A stretch of DNA of 39,608 bases from Candidatus Bathyarchaeota archaeon. GTDB lineage: Archaea > Thermoproteota > Bathyarchaeia > Bathyarchaeales > DTEX01. A program made the position numbers and the translations under genes. Positions 25,436-33,331 of the stretch are shown here, piece after piece (position 1 is the stretch's first letter; the number at the start of each line of letters is the position of its first letter). The stretch lies in the NCBI GenBank assembly GCA_018396635.1, contig JAGTQE010000013.1, positions 1 to 39,608 of the forward strand, written 5' to 3'. Below the pieces are notes generated by a model that did no database searches, was not told the origin of the DNA, and saw nothing but the letters and a program-made list of their open reading frames with translations.

Positions 25436-25633
25436 ATGAGGTTGTGGGAAAAGATTATACCAAGGCCAAGAAGTAGCTTTCTGCAGGTTAAGTGCGCTGA
25501 GTGTGGGAATGAGCAGGTAACTTTCAGCCACGCATCTTCAGTAGTCCGCTGCAATATATGTGGCGCTATACTCGCCGAGCCGACTGGTGGAAAAGCAAAT
25601 ATTAAGGGTGAGGTAGTATCTAGGTTTGAATAG
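25436..25633 (+). CDS. rps27e: Ribosomal protein S27e
   Basis: Small-subunit zinc protein of archaea and eukaryotes. The 65-residue protein has the family zinc motif CAECGNEQVTFSHASSVVRCNICGAILAEPTGGKA. ATG 25436 has GGTGG 6 nt upstream. Its stop lies 8 nt before the eif2a ATG. Confidence 0.97.
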   Translation: MRLWEKIIPRPRSSFLQVKCAECGNEQVTFSHASSVVRCNICGAILAEPTGGKANIKGEVVSRFE

Positions 25634-25641
25634 CGGTGTTG

Positions 25642-26454
25642 ATGGAAAATATGTCTATCTCTAAGGATGATGAGTGGCCTGAAGTCGGTGAACTCGTAAT
25701 ATCAACGATTAAAGAGATAACTGACTATGGGGCATATGTGACGCTGGATGAATATGGGAAGGAAGGCTTCCTCCATATTTCTGAGGTTTCATCCGGTTGG
25801 ATAAGGAATATCCGCGACTATATTCGTGAAGGCGAGAAGGTAGTTTTGAAAGTTTTGAGGGTTGATCCGTCTAGAAATCAGATAGACTTATCGCTTAGGA
25901 GAGTAACACAGCGTGAGAAGAGGGAGAAGATTCTACTTTGGAAGAGGAGTAGAAGGGCTGAGAGCTTACTTAGGAGCGCTTCTCAGAAGATTGGCATCTC
26001 GCTAGAAGAGCTCTATAAAATGGTCTCTGAACCATTTGAGAAAAACTTTGGCAGCATATATGATGGTTTGGAGGCCGCTGCTAGAGAGGGCGCAGTGGTC
26101 CTATTAAAGGCTGGTTTGCCAAAAAATGTTGCTGATGTCCTTGCAAGCATAGCGAAGGAGAAGATTAAGGTTTCTGAGGTTAAGGTTAGGGGTACATTAA
26201 GCCTGTCTTGTATAAAGCCGGATGGCGTATTGAGGATAAAGGAGGCTCTACTTAAGGCTAAAGAGAGCGGGGTTAAGAGGGGGTCTAGCGTTAACATATA
26301 TGTTGCTGCGCCGCCTAAATATCAGGTGGAGGTTGTGGCGAGAGACTATAAGGAGGCAAATGCGATCTTAAAGAAGGTGGCTGACACGGCTATAAGCGTT
26401 ATAACAAGTCTTGGCGGTCAGGGGTCATTTACACCTGAGGGCGGAAAAGAATAG
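25642..26454 (+). CDS. eif2a: Translation initiation factor aIF2 alpha subunit
   Basis: Binds the gamma subunit and stabilises Met-tRNA binding. The 270-residue protein has an N-terminal S1 domain (WPEVGELVISTIKEITDYGAYVTLDEYGKEGFLHISEVSSGWIRNIRDYIREGEKVVLKVLRVDPSRNQIDLSLRRV), a helical middle domain, and a C-terminal alpha/beta domain (KEKIKVSEVKVRGTLSLSCIKPDGVLRIKEALLKA). Several starts are possible: GTG 25636, TTG 25639, ATG 25642 and ATG 25651. I give ATG 25642. The gene overlaps the nop10 GTG by one base. Confidence 0.96.
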   Translation: MENMSISKDDEWPEVGELVISTIKEITDYGAYVTLDEYGKEGFLHISEVSSGWIRNIRDYIREGEKVVLKVLRVDPSRNQIDLSLRRVTQREKREKILLWKRSRRAESLLRSASQKIGISLEELYKMVSEPFEKNFGSIYDGLEAAAREGAVVLLKAGLPKNVADVLASIAKEKIKVSEVKVRGTLSLSCIKPDGVLRIKEALLKAKESGVKRGSSVNIYVAAPPKYQVEVVARDYKEANAILKKVADTAISVITSLGGQGSFTPEGGKE

Positions 26455-26645
26455 TGGTTTGGCTGCTGAGAAAGTGTACGAAATGCGGGAGCTATACTCT
26501 TAAAAGGGACTTTTGCCCATATTGTCATGGGGAAGTGCGCATTCCGCATCCGGCCAAATTCTCCCCAGACGATAAATACGCAATATATAAAGGTATGTTA
26601 AGGAGCGGGGCTAGCGGTGAAGAGAACAGTAATAATAGAAAGTGA
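26454..26645 (+). CDS. nop10: H/ACA RNP component Nop10
   Basis: Small zinc protein that binds Cbf5 in H/ACA pseudouridylation particles. The 63-residue protein reads VWLLRKCTKCGSYTLKRDFCPYCHGEVRIPHPAKFSPDDKYAIYKGMLR: zinc ligands CTKC and CPYC, then the conserved P-H-P-A-K-F-S-P-D-D linker-helix. Start is a GTG (26454) whose first base is the last base of the eif2a stop codon. The 3' end overlaps the PAC2 gene by 29 nt. Gar1 is encoded at 1746-1991. Confidence 0.95.
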   Translation: MVWLLRKCTKCGSYTLKRDFCPYCHGEVRIPHPAKFSPDDKYAIYKGMLRSGASGEENSNNRK

Positions 26646-27390
26646 AGAGGTTGAGTTAAAGAACCCTATCCTCATAGAAGGGCTTCCGGGACTTGGCATG
26701 GTTGGCAAAATAGCCGTTAAATATCTGATAAAGCAGCTGAATGCCAAGAGATTTGCAGTTCTCTACTCTCCCCACTTCGCTTATTACGTCCTAGTTGATA
26801 ATAAAGGCAGCATAAACCTACTTAGAAATGAGTTTTATTATTGGAGGAACGAGGAAGGCGAGAATGACTTAATACTTTTAACTGGAGATAGCCAGGCGCA
26901 GACGATTGAGGGGCAGTATGAGGTTGCGGATGCTATACTTGAATTCGCTGGGAAGAAGAATGTGAAAGCCATTATAACCGTTGGAGGGTATAGGAGGGAT
27001 GTTACAGGTACACCACAAGTCTTCGCTTCAGCTACAAGCCCAGAGATCCTCAAGAAAGCCCTAGAGGCCGGCTCAATCAGCAGCCCTCCAGGGAGCCCCA
27101 TAGTTGGGGCGGCTGGATTACTGCTTGGGCTTGCAAAGTTTAGGAATATTGAAGGCATCTGCCTGCTAAGCGAGACTCCTGGATATATGCCTGATCCAAG
27201 AGCTGCAAAGAGCGTTTTATCGGTTATCATGAAGATGCTGGGCTTAAAGCTGGACTTAACTGATTTAGACAGGGAAATCTATAAGATTGCGCAGATAGAG
27301 GAGGAGATGAGGAAGATTGAGGAGCAGCGTAGGGCCGCTGAGCGGGAGATGTTGAGAGAAACGAGGGAGAAGATCTCTTATATTGGATAA
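26617..27390 (+). CDS. PAC2-family protein (proteasome assembly chaperone-like)
   Basis: A 257-residue protein of the archaeal PAC2 family, related to the eukaryotic proteasome assembly chaperone 2. Characteristic blocks are PILIEGLPGLGMVGKIAVKYLIKQLNAKRFAVLYSPHFAYYVLVDNKG, ILLTGDSQAQTIEGQYEVADAILEFA, and AIITVGGYRRDVTGTPQVFASATSPEI. The C-terminus is a charged coiled coil (EIYKIAQIEEEMRKIEEQRRAAEREMLRETREK). Start is GTG 26617. The overlap with nop10 and its place in the L44e-S27e-aIF2 alpha-Nop10 cluster are common in archaea. Its client is unproven. Confidence 0.92.
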   Translation: MKRTVIIESEEVELKNPILIEGLPGLGMVGKIAVKYLIKQLNAKRFAVLYSPHFAYYVLVDNKGSINLLRNEFYYWRNEEGENDLILLTGDSQAQTIEGQYEVADAILEFAGKKNVKAIITVGGYRRDVTGTPQVFASATSPEILKKALEAGSISSPPGSPIVGAAGLLLGLAKFRNIEGICLLSETPGYMPDPRAAKSVLSVIMKMLGLKLDLTDLDREIYKIAQIEEEMRKIEEQRRAAEREMLRETREKISYIG

Positions 27391-27408
27391 TAAAGAAGGG
27401 AGCAAAAA

Positions 27409-27960
27409 TTAAATAATGAAATTCTGTACTCCCATATACTTTTGGAGTACTCTCTTATAATCCTCGAGATCATTTATCGTATGATTTATTATACTTATGT
27501 AGAAGTTTATGGCGTCAAATATCTCCTTCTCAGAGTCCGCTTCAAGGATATCGTTCTCAATCTGGTCGGCGATCAACTGCGTCAGATCATTTCGCCTAGA
27601 AACGGACTTAAATGATTCTAAAATCTTCTTCTTAAGGTCGTTAACGTTTGGTTTAGGTAGGTCTCCCCTAATCACTTGATCCGCAATCCTCTCTATTGTG
27701 CTCTCATCTGATAGTGGAATGCTCTTTCTAGATGCAACCTCGCCGCTCGGAGTTAAAAATACGACCAAGGGAACGCTCTTAACGTAATAGCTTTCAGTGA
27801 GGTTTTCATTCTCAGGATCCTCAATATTAATCAAGTGGACCCGTATATCGCGCCTCTTCCTTTGAAGCTTTCTCGCTATTGGAAGAAGGCTCTTCCTGCT
27901 CTCGTAGAGATCTGAGTAGAAATATATTATCTCAACCTTTTCCCTTTTTGTTCCCCTCAT
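27409..27960 (-). CDS. Thioredoxin-fold protein lacking all cysteines
   Basis: A 183-residue protein. The N-terminal ~95 residues have the thioredoxin fold pattern: beta strand VEIIYFYSDLY, a helix with RKSLLPIARKLQRK, HLINIEDPENENLTESYYVKSVPLVVFLTPSGEV with the conserved cis-proline context (SVP). The place of the CxxC motif is taken by residues around SDLYESRK, and the whole protein has no cysteine, so it cannot be a thiol oxidoreductase. The C-terminal ~85 residues are helical and acidic. ATG 27960 has GAGGGAAAG directly upstream. It lies 138 nt after tuf in the same direction. A structural or chaperone role is only a guess. Confidence 0.78.
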   Translation of the reverse strand: MRGTKREKVEIIYFYSDLYESRKSLLPIARKLQRKRRDIRVHLINIEDPENENLTESYYVKSVPLVVFLTPSGEVASRKSIPLSDESTIERIADQVIRGDLPKPNVNDLKKKILESFKSVSRRNDLTQLIADQIENDILEADSEKEIFDAINFYISIINHTINDLEDYKRVLQKYMGVQNFII

Positions 27961-28035
27961 CTTTCCCTCACTTTCTCCTTATTTCTCTCTGAGCAATCTA
28001 ATAAAGTAGCTTCTCCTCTAAACTATTTATTATTC

Positions 28036-28041
28036 AAAAAA
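28036..28041 (-). terminator. T-tract terminator downstream of tuf
   Basis: Minus-strand T6 (plus-strand A6 at 28036-28041) lies about 60 nt past the tuf stop, with another T5 near 28052-28056. Archaeal transcription usually ends at such T-runs without a hairpin. Confidence 0.35.
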
Positions 28042-28098
28042 TAGTCAGGGATTTTTAATAGAAAATAGAAATGGCTTTTACAGAAAAATGTTGAGTAT

Positions 28099-29400
28099 CT
28101 AAGCCTTCTTAGTTATCTCCTTAACTACTCCAGCAGCTATAGTCGTGCCCATGTCTCTTATAGCGAATCTTCCAAGCGCTGGGAACTCTGTATATACCTC
28201 TAAGCATACCGGCCTTACTGGCTCAAATCTAACCAAAGCTGCATCTCCAGTCTTAAGGAAGGCTGGCTTCTCCTCAACTGTCTGTCCGGTTCTCGGATCA
28301 ATTTTCCTTAAGAGCTCAGCGAATCTTACAGCGACTTGTGCTGTGTGGACATGCATTACTGGAGTGTAACCAGCAGCTATAGCTGTTGGGTGATAGATTA
28401 CTATTATCTGCCCTATGAACTCCTTAGCTACTGTTGGCGGGTTAGTTGGATGACCTGCCACATCGCCCCTTCTTATCTCATGCTTCGCTATGCCCCTAAC
28501 GTTAAAGCCTATATTGTCTCCAGGCTCAGCCCTCGGTATTCTCACGTGGTGGGTTTCAATCGACTTCACTTCGCCAGTTTTACCGGACGGCATTATTATT
28601 ATTGTGTCGCCCTCCTTTAATACGCCGGTCTCAACGCGGCCAACCGGCACAGTTCCAACGCCCGTTATTGAGTAAACGTCCTGTATCGGTATTCTCAGAG
28701 GCTTGTCAATTGGCTTAGGCGGCACCTCGAAATAGTCTAAAGCCTCATAGAGTGTTGGGCCGCTGTACCAAGGCATATTTGGGCTAGGCTTAACTAGATT
28801 ATCTCCCAGCCAGCCTGACACAGGTATAAATGGTATCTTGTCAATTCTATAGCCAACTAGCCTCAGCATCCTGCCAACTTCATTCCTAATCTCCTCATAT
28901 CGTTCCTTGCTCCAGTTAACTGTTGGATCATCCATCTTATTTATTAGAACAATCATCTGCCTAACTCCCAGCGTGAATGCCAAGAAGGCGTGCTCCCTCG
29001 TCTGGCCTCCTGGACCTATGCCAGCCTCAAACTCTCCCTTCTTCGCTGAGACAACTAGAATAGCTGCGTCGGCTTGGCTGGCGCCGGTTATCATGTTCTT
29101 AACGAAGTCTCTGTGTCCAGGCGCATCTATGATTGTGAAGAAGTACTTTGGCGTCTCAAACTTTAGATATCGTAGGTCTATTGTTAGGCCTCTCTCCCTC
29201 TCCTCCTTAAGGTTGTCGAGTATCCAGGCATACTTGAACGACTCTTTACCCAGCTTCTTTGCCTCTTCCTCGTACTGTCTAATTGTACGCTCATCGACGA
29301 CGCCGGTTAGGTATAGGAAGTGGCCCATGGTTGTCGATTTTCCATGGTCTACGTGCCCAATTATTATCAGGTTCAGGTGCGGCTTCTCAGGCTTGCTCAT
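28099..29400 (-). CDS. tuf: Translation elongation factor aEF1A
   Basis: The GTPase that delivers aminoacyl-tRNA to the ribosomal A site. The 433-residue protein has GHVDHGKS (15-22), DAPGH (92-96), NKMD (154-157), and the second and third beta-barrel domains (e.g. GTVPVGRVETGVLKEGD; GFNVRGIAKHEIRRGDVAG; VEEKPAFLKTGDAALVRFEPVRPVCLEVYTEFPALGRFAIRDMGTTIAAGVV). The ATG at 29400 has GGTGGAGG upstream and a TATA-like TTTTTAAT near 29440. Many archaea place rps10 directly after tuf; here the next gene is the cysteine-less thioredoxin-fold protein. Confidence 0.98.
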   Translation of the reverse strand: MSKPEKPHLNLIIIGHVDHGKSTTMGHFLYLTGVVDERTIRQYEEEAKKLGKESFKYAWILDNLKEERERGLTIDLRYLKFETPKYFFTIIDAPGHRDFVKNMITGASQADAAILVVSAKKGEFEAGIGPGGQTREHAFLAFTLGVRQMIVLINKMDDPTVNWSKERYEEIRNEVGRMLRLVGYRIDKIPFIPVSGWLGDNLVKPSPNMPWYSGPTLYEALDYFEVPPKPIDKPLRIPIQDVYSITGVGTVPVGRVETGVLKEGDTIIIMPSGKTGEVKSIETHHVRIPRAEPGDNIGFNVRGIAKHEIRRGDVAGHPTNPPTVAKEFIGQIIVIYHPTAIAAGYTPVMHVHTAQVAVRFAELLRKIDPRTGQTVEEKPAFLKTGDAALVRFEPVRPVCLEVYTEFPALGRFAIRDMGTTIAAGVVKEITKKA

Positions 29401-29457
29401 GTTCCATCCTCCACCATCATTCTTTAAGTTTGACTTGATTAAAAATCAATAATTCAA

Positions 29458-30513
29458 TTATTTTAAGTTTACTTTCTTATTTCCCTGCGTATAAAGGAAT
29501 GGGTTAGTCACATCATCCTTCCAGTCAATATATTTTATGGTGATCCGTCTCCCCGGCCTTATTATTGGCTTAGGCTTGCCAAAGACCTCAAACCTGAATA
29601 GCGAAGATTTATACCAGCAGATGCCCGGGTTCCTACCTACAGGGAACTTTAGCTTTATAGTGAACATTTCATAGTTTGCCGTTTCATAGAAGGTTCCATA
29701 CTTTGAGAAATCCCTAACTATATCAGTTATCACGCAGTTCATTCTAAGGAGCATGAGCTCGACAGCCTTCCACTTCTTCATTGAGGCCTCAGCTGTTGAA
29801 AGTCCAAAGTATCCAACTCCATCCTCTTTTAAGCAGGCTACGCCTCTAGATAGAAAGGCTTTAAGTCCACTTAAAGTTTCTAGGGGTTCAGAAGAGAAGA
29901 CATCAAAGGCGCCAATAAGGTCGCTTGGTAAGGGGTCAGAGACGTCATACTGCCGGAACTCTATATCTAACCCGTAAGTTTCACTTATGCGCTTTATGTA
30001 TTCGCCTAATCTCGCATCAATATCTAAAACGACTACTCTGGAAGGCAAGCCAGTTAATGTTAATGCCACACTCAGTAGGTCGTCGTCACCCACCAATACG
30101 AAGGATTTATTGTCTAGGTCGCTGTAATGATGCATTAAAGCTAGCCTATATATCACATCTTGCTCACGCATATATCCCTGAAAGAAGCCGGCGTCCGGCA
30201 TAGGCCTATCCTTAACAATCTGGCGGTACTGATCTAAGACTTCACAGAACTTTTTGCTGAAAATTATCCTTTTTCCTTCACACTTACAGCATATTTCGCT
30301 CTTAAACTCTAAGGAGCTTATGTTAATCTGTTTTAGTCCCTCCTCTGTCAAATATATTTTCTCATCTCTTACATCTATCAGCTTCTCATTGTAAAGGTCG
30401 TTTAGAGCAGTTATAAAGTCCTTCACCGTATAATGGTTCCTGTCAAGCAGCTCCCAAAGATTCTTCTCAGACTCCAGAAGGTTTCTGAGTATCTGAATTT
30501 TTATTTTTTCCAT
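29458..30513 (-). CDS. bpsA: Branched-chain polyamine synthase BpsA
   Basis: BpsA adds aminopropyl groups from decarboxylated S-adenosylmethionine to spermidine, giving N4-branched polyamines that stabilise nucleic acids at high temperature. The 351-residue protein has an N-terminal winged-helix-like region, the GFFQGYMREQDVIYRLALMHHYSDLDNKSFVLVGDDDLLSVALTLTGLPSRVVVLDIDARL block with the GDDD motif (142-145), and the family C-terminus (FDVFSSEPLETLSGLKAFLSRGVACLKEDGVGYFGLS). ATG 30513 has GGGAG upstream. It overlaps speD, which makes its co-substrate, by 47 nt. Confidence 0.92.
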   Translation of the reverse strand: MEKIKIQILRNLLESEKNLWELLDRNHYTVKDFITALNDLYNEKLIDVRDEKIYLTEEGLKQINISSLEFKSEICCKCEGKRIIFSKKFCEVLDQYRQIVKDRPMPDAGFFQGYMREQDVIYRLALMHHYSDLDNKSFVLVGDDDLLSVALTLTGLPSRVVVLDIDARLGEYIKRISETYGLDIEFRQYDVSDPLPSDLIGAFDVFSSEPLETLSGLKAFLSRGVACLKEDGVGYFGLSTAEASMKKWKAVELMLLRMNCVITDIVRDFSKYGTFYETANYEMFTIKLKFPVGRNPGICWYKSSLFRFEVFGKPKPIIRPGRRITIKYIDWKDDVTNPFLYTQGNKKVNLK

Positions 30514-30907
30514 AAAACTCCCTTCTTAACATCTTCCTCTCAACGTGAGTTGGCTTAAGCTCCTCAATTAACATGTCGAACGCTCTGAGCGCTGGCTCGT
30601 CGGAGCCGCATGTAAAAATGTCAAGGGCAACGTAACCGTACTCGGGCCATGTATGAACACTTAAGTGAGACTCACTCAAAATATATGCGGCGGAGACGCC
30701 ATGAGGCTCAAATTGATGGAAAATTGAAGAGACAACATGGAGCCCAGATTTATAGACAACCCTATCTAAAATAACGCGTAGATCTTCCACTCTCGCGATC
30801 TTCCTGGGATCTACTCCCAGGAAGTCGGCGATTATGTGGATGCCCAATTCGAACATCCACCATTTCTTTCTTAGATTTTTCTGGTAGGGCAGTTCTCCGC
30901 CGACCAC
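30467..30907 (-). CDS. speD: S-adenosylmethionine decarboxylase proenzyme SpeD
   Basis: SpeD makes decarboxylated S-adenosylmethionine, the aminopropyl donor for polyamines. The sequence has the self-cleavage site SESHLSVHTWPEYGYVALDIFTCG; cleavage before the serine gives the pyruvoyl group. Counting from the internal ATG (30856; MFELGIHIIADF) the serine is residue 63, the same position as in Thermotoga maritima SpeD, so that ATG is a serious alternative to the GTG at 30907. The C-terminal extension (REFYGKNKNSDTQKPSGV) overlaps bpsA. A TATA (TTTATAAA region, 30956-30967) and an AAGGAG lie upstream. Confidence 0.94.
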   Translation of the reverse strand: MVGGELPYQKNLRKKWWMFELGIHIIADFLGVDPRKIARVEDLRVILDRVVYKSGLHVVSSIFHQFEPHGVSAAYILSESHLSVHTWPEYGYVALDIFTCGSDEPALRAFDMLIEELKPTHVERKMLRREFYGKNKNSDTQKPSGV

Positions 30908-30955
30908 GCATACAGTATTACATGCTCCTTACTTTCAAAAATTAAAGAGTTAATC

Positions 30956-30967
30956 TTTTATAAATAT
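30956..30967 (-). promoter_or_regulatory. TATA-like promoter of speD-bpsA
   Basis: The minus strand reads TATTTATAAAAG, a close match to the archaeal TATA. Start near 30932 gives a leader holding AAGGAG (30925-30930). The rest of 30968-31098 shows no supported feature. Confidence 0.5.
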
Positions 30968-31098
30968 TTCGATTGGAACGAAATAAACGACTTATGGTCT
31001 GAAAGATTTGCAAAATTGGATTAATATGGCGAATTTAGCCTTAATTTTCTTAAAATCCCTGAAAATAGACTCTTTGATTAACCGCCTGGATGTTCAAG

Positions 31099-31839
31099 CT
31101 ATATCCCTAAAATCTCAAGTATTGTCCTCCCCAGTATATTCTCTTCATCTTCTGTCTTCAGATTTAAGCTCTTGATCTTTCTGACTTCCTTTATGGTGAA
31201 GCTCACCGTGTCTGGCTCCCTTTGCGGTCCATCTGTACCAAACACTATTCTATTGGATCCGACTTTCTCGGCGGCTTCCCTTATCTTATGTGTTAACAGG
31301 ACGCCGCTTGTGTCGAGATATATGTTCTCGTGGGCTTCAGCTAGACTCATAAATTTATCTATGAGCCCCTCGTCTTCGCATAAATATTTTCCGAAATGTG
31401 CGACAATTATCTTGGCGTTAGGAAAGCATTCAGCTATGCGCTTTATGTCTAAATGTCTTCCCACACAGTCTATTAGGCATGGCACTTTAAGATTTTCAGC
31501 CAAACTTATGACTGGGTCTATTATATATTCGGCTAAGGAGCACTCTCCGGCATGGATTTTAATGCCTTTAAAACCAAGATCTACAATTGCGTATCTCAGC
31601 TCTTCGATGACTGGTCTCTCATAGCTTGGTAATGCGTAGACGAATGGGATTAATCTCTCTGGGAATTTTCTGCGGGCTTCGAGAGCCATCTCTATAGATC
31701 GCCTGGTCGTAGTGCTTATTGCGAAGACTATTGATAGGTCTATGCCGGCACCATTCATAGTCTCCACAATAGTCTCAGGGGAATATTCGGTTCTATAAAC
31801 ATCTCCATGCTTTAAATGTACATGGGCATCGACGATCAT
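31099..31839 (-). CDS. Amidohydrolase-family TIM-barrel protein
   Basis: A 246-residue COG2159-type metal-dependent hydrolase or decarboxylase. The metal site is visible: H6 and H8 (VDAHVHLK), a histidine in KGIKIHAGE, another in KIIVAHFGK, and an aspartate in VFGTDGPQ. Relatives act on varied ring or acyl substrates, so no specific reaction can be named. It stands alone between speD and the divergent nurA operon. An unusual perfect inverted repeat lies 5 nt upstream of its ATG. Confidence 0.85.
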   Translation of the reverse strand: MIVDAHVHLKHGDVYRTEYSPETIVETMNGAGIDLSIVFAISTTTRRSIEMALEARRKFPERLIPFVYALPSYERPVIEELRYAIVDLGFKGIKIHAGECSLAEYIIDPVISLAENLKVPCLIDCVGRHLDIKRIAECFPNAKIIVAHFGKYLCEDEGLIDKFMSLAEAHENIYLDTSGVLLTHKIREAAEKVGSNRIVFGTDGPQREPDTVSFTIKEVRKIKSLNLKTEDEENILGRTILEILGI

Positions 31840-31844
31840 GCTTG

Positions 31845-31863
31845 TTCCCCAATTTTTGGGGAA
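31845..31863 (-). promoter_or_regulatory. Inverted repeat covering the amidohydrolase SD
   Basis: Arms TTCCCCAA (31845-31852) and TTGGGGAA (31856-31863) form a perfect 8-bp inverted repeat around a 3-base loop. On the minus strand the copy nearest the start contains GGGGAA, the only SD candidate, 5 nt before the ATG at 31839. It could be an RNA hairpin or a repressor site. Confidence 0.5.
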
Positions 31864-31930
31864 TGATTAAATCAGATATAAGTCTTTGTGTTCCGGGCTT
31901 TTATTCGCCAGCGTTAGATGTTGTCGCAAA

Positions 31931-32001
31931 TAATTATATAGAGGATTTTGTGGAAGGAATAAAATGTTGGTAATAGATTATGATATATAGAGGGGCCCCT
32001 C
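31931..32001 (+). promoter_or_regulatory. Promoter region of the nurA operon, with two TATATAGAGG copies
   Basis: AATTATATAGAGG (31931-31943) is a TATA candidate for the operon. The core TATATAGAGG recurs at 31984-31993, where it runs into the self-complementary GAGGGGCCCCTC (31990-32001), immediately ahead of the TTG at 32003. The second GAGGGG is the only SD candidate. A start near 31965 would give a leader of about 38 nt. Confidence 0.45.
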
Positions 32002-32002
32002 A

Positions 32003-33331
32003 TTGCCAGCTTTTCTAGAAGATTTTGTGCATTTAATTAACGGTAAAAGGGATTACTTAAGGGAGAGGGTTCTTAAGGGGAAATTTAATCCCTTAGAGGA
32101 TGAGTTTAAGAAGCATATGGCTGCCCACTGGGTTCCCTTAAATGACTTAAGCTCATTCTCAGCTGACATAAGTAGCCTTAATGTTATGGCTGTCGACTCA
32201 AGCGTTTATTCAAGCTTACTATCTAGCGGCGGGATTCTCTACATTAGTAGAGGCATGGCGATGTACCGTGGCATAGTGAGTAAGAAGATGGATGTCGAAG
32301 TTATATTTAGTAGGGAGAAGATGTCCAGCGTTAACGACTTTATCACCGCTAAGATGGAGCTCCTTGAATTTGAGGTGGCTCTTGAGGCCTTAAAAAATGG
32401 TTTTGATGGGGATGCAATATTAATTGATGGATCGCTTTATGGGCGAGCTTCTCACCTGCCGATAGAGCCTAGGGTTGATGATCAACGTGACGCCCTACTA
32501 CATTACTTTAGGGTCTATAAGAACCTTCTCGACTTCTGCCATAAATCTAACATTCTCCTGCTTGGCATTAGCAAGGAGAGTAGGTCAACCTTCTATCGCG
32601 ACTACCTGCTTCACATAATCTTCAATGAGAAGATTAGGATGCTAGATGTTGAGGAGGAAGATAAGGAGCTATTGGGGGAGATCTTCTTCCAAGTTCTTGA
32701 CTCAGAGAGGATAGCATTTGAAAGGTTCTACAGGCTTAAGAAGAAGTATGGTGTAAAGCTGGAGACTATTGATGTAATTTTGCAGGAGCTGGCCTCGCCG
32801 AGACCAGACTATCAGCTAATAGCCAGATGCGCCCCTTCAATTGGGTATACCCGCCCACTTCTTTTAGGCCCATCCATCAGGATGGCGAAGCGCCTAAGGG
32901 AGTACATTAAGAATCCAGAGGAGTTTGTTAGAAAATATTTCCCAAGACTCTCGGCTGAGAGAGGCGATGATTTTATCCAATGGGCTTCTAACGTCTTTAA
33001 AGATATATTGAATTTTCCGAGCTTCGTCTCCTTCTATGTTCTGCTTGATCTCAGAGATTCTCCTATCCGGATAGATATGCCTTACTACGATAAGACTTTG
33101 TTTGAGGTTGGCTGGCCTGAGCCTACTGGAGCCGATATTGAGTGCGCTCTGAAGATTGTTGTTACGGGATACTGTGGATTAAACGCCTACAATATTTGGC
33201 TTAAGAGCGTTGATGAGAAAGTTAGGTTGAGGAGGAAGGTTGCCGATGAAATTTATCTTCCATATTTAGAGAAAATGTTTGGGGAAAAGATAATTCGGGG
33301 GAGGGGGTATAGGCGTGTCAAATATCCTTAA
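32003..33331 (+). CDS. nurA: NurA 5'-3' nuclease
   Basis: NurA works with HerA to resect DNA ends for recombination. The 442-residue protein has an early acidic metal site MAVDSSVYS (D65) and a second one around DGDAILIDGSLYGRA; the C-terminal motif with GYCGLNAYNIWLKSVDEKV follows the family. Start is TTG at 32003 with GAGGGG 7 nt upstream. It is the first gene of a four-gene operon with herA (overlap 17 nt), mre11 and rad50. Confidence 0.9.
   Translation: MPAFLEDFVHLINGKRDYLRERVLKGKFNPLEDEFKKHMAAHWVPLNDLSSFSADISSLNVMAVDSSVYSSLLSSGGILYISRGMAMYRGIVSKKMDVEVIFSREKMSSVNDFITAKMELLEFEVALEALKNGFDGDAILIDGSLYGRASHLPIEPRVDDQRDALLHYFRVYKNLLDFCHKSNILLLGISKESRSTFYRDYLLHIIFNEKIRMLDVEEEDKELLGEIFFQVLDSERIAFERFYRLKKKYGVKLETIDVILQELASPRPDYQLIARCAPSIGYTRPLLLGPSIRMAKRLREYIKNPEEFVRKYFPRLSAERGDDFIQWASNVFKDILNFPSFVSFYVLLDLRDSPIRIDMPYYDKTLFEVGWPEPTGADIECALKIVVTGYCGLNAYNIWLKSVDEKVRLRRKVADEIYLPYLEKMFGEKIIRGRGYRRVKYP

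Noticed and set aside
31990-32001. GAGGGGCCCCTC as an RNA hairpin
   Set aside because: It is self-complementary with no loop, so it cannot fold as a simple hairpin; I keep it only as a possible DNA-binding site.
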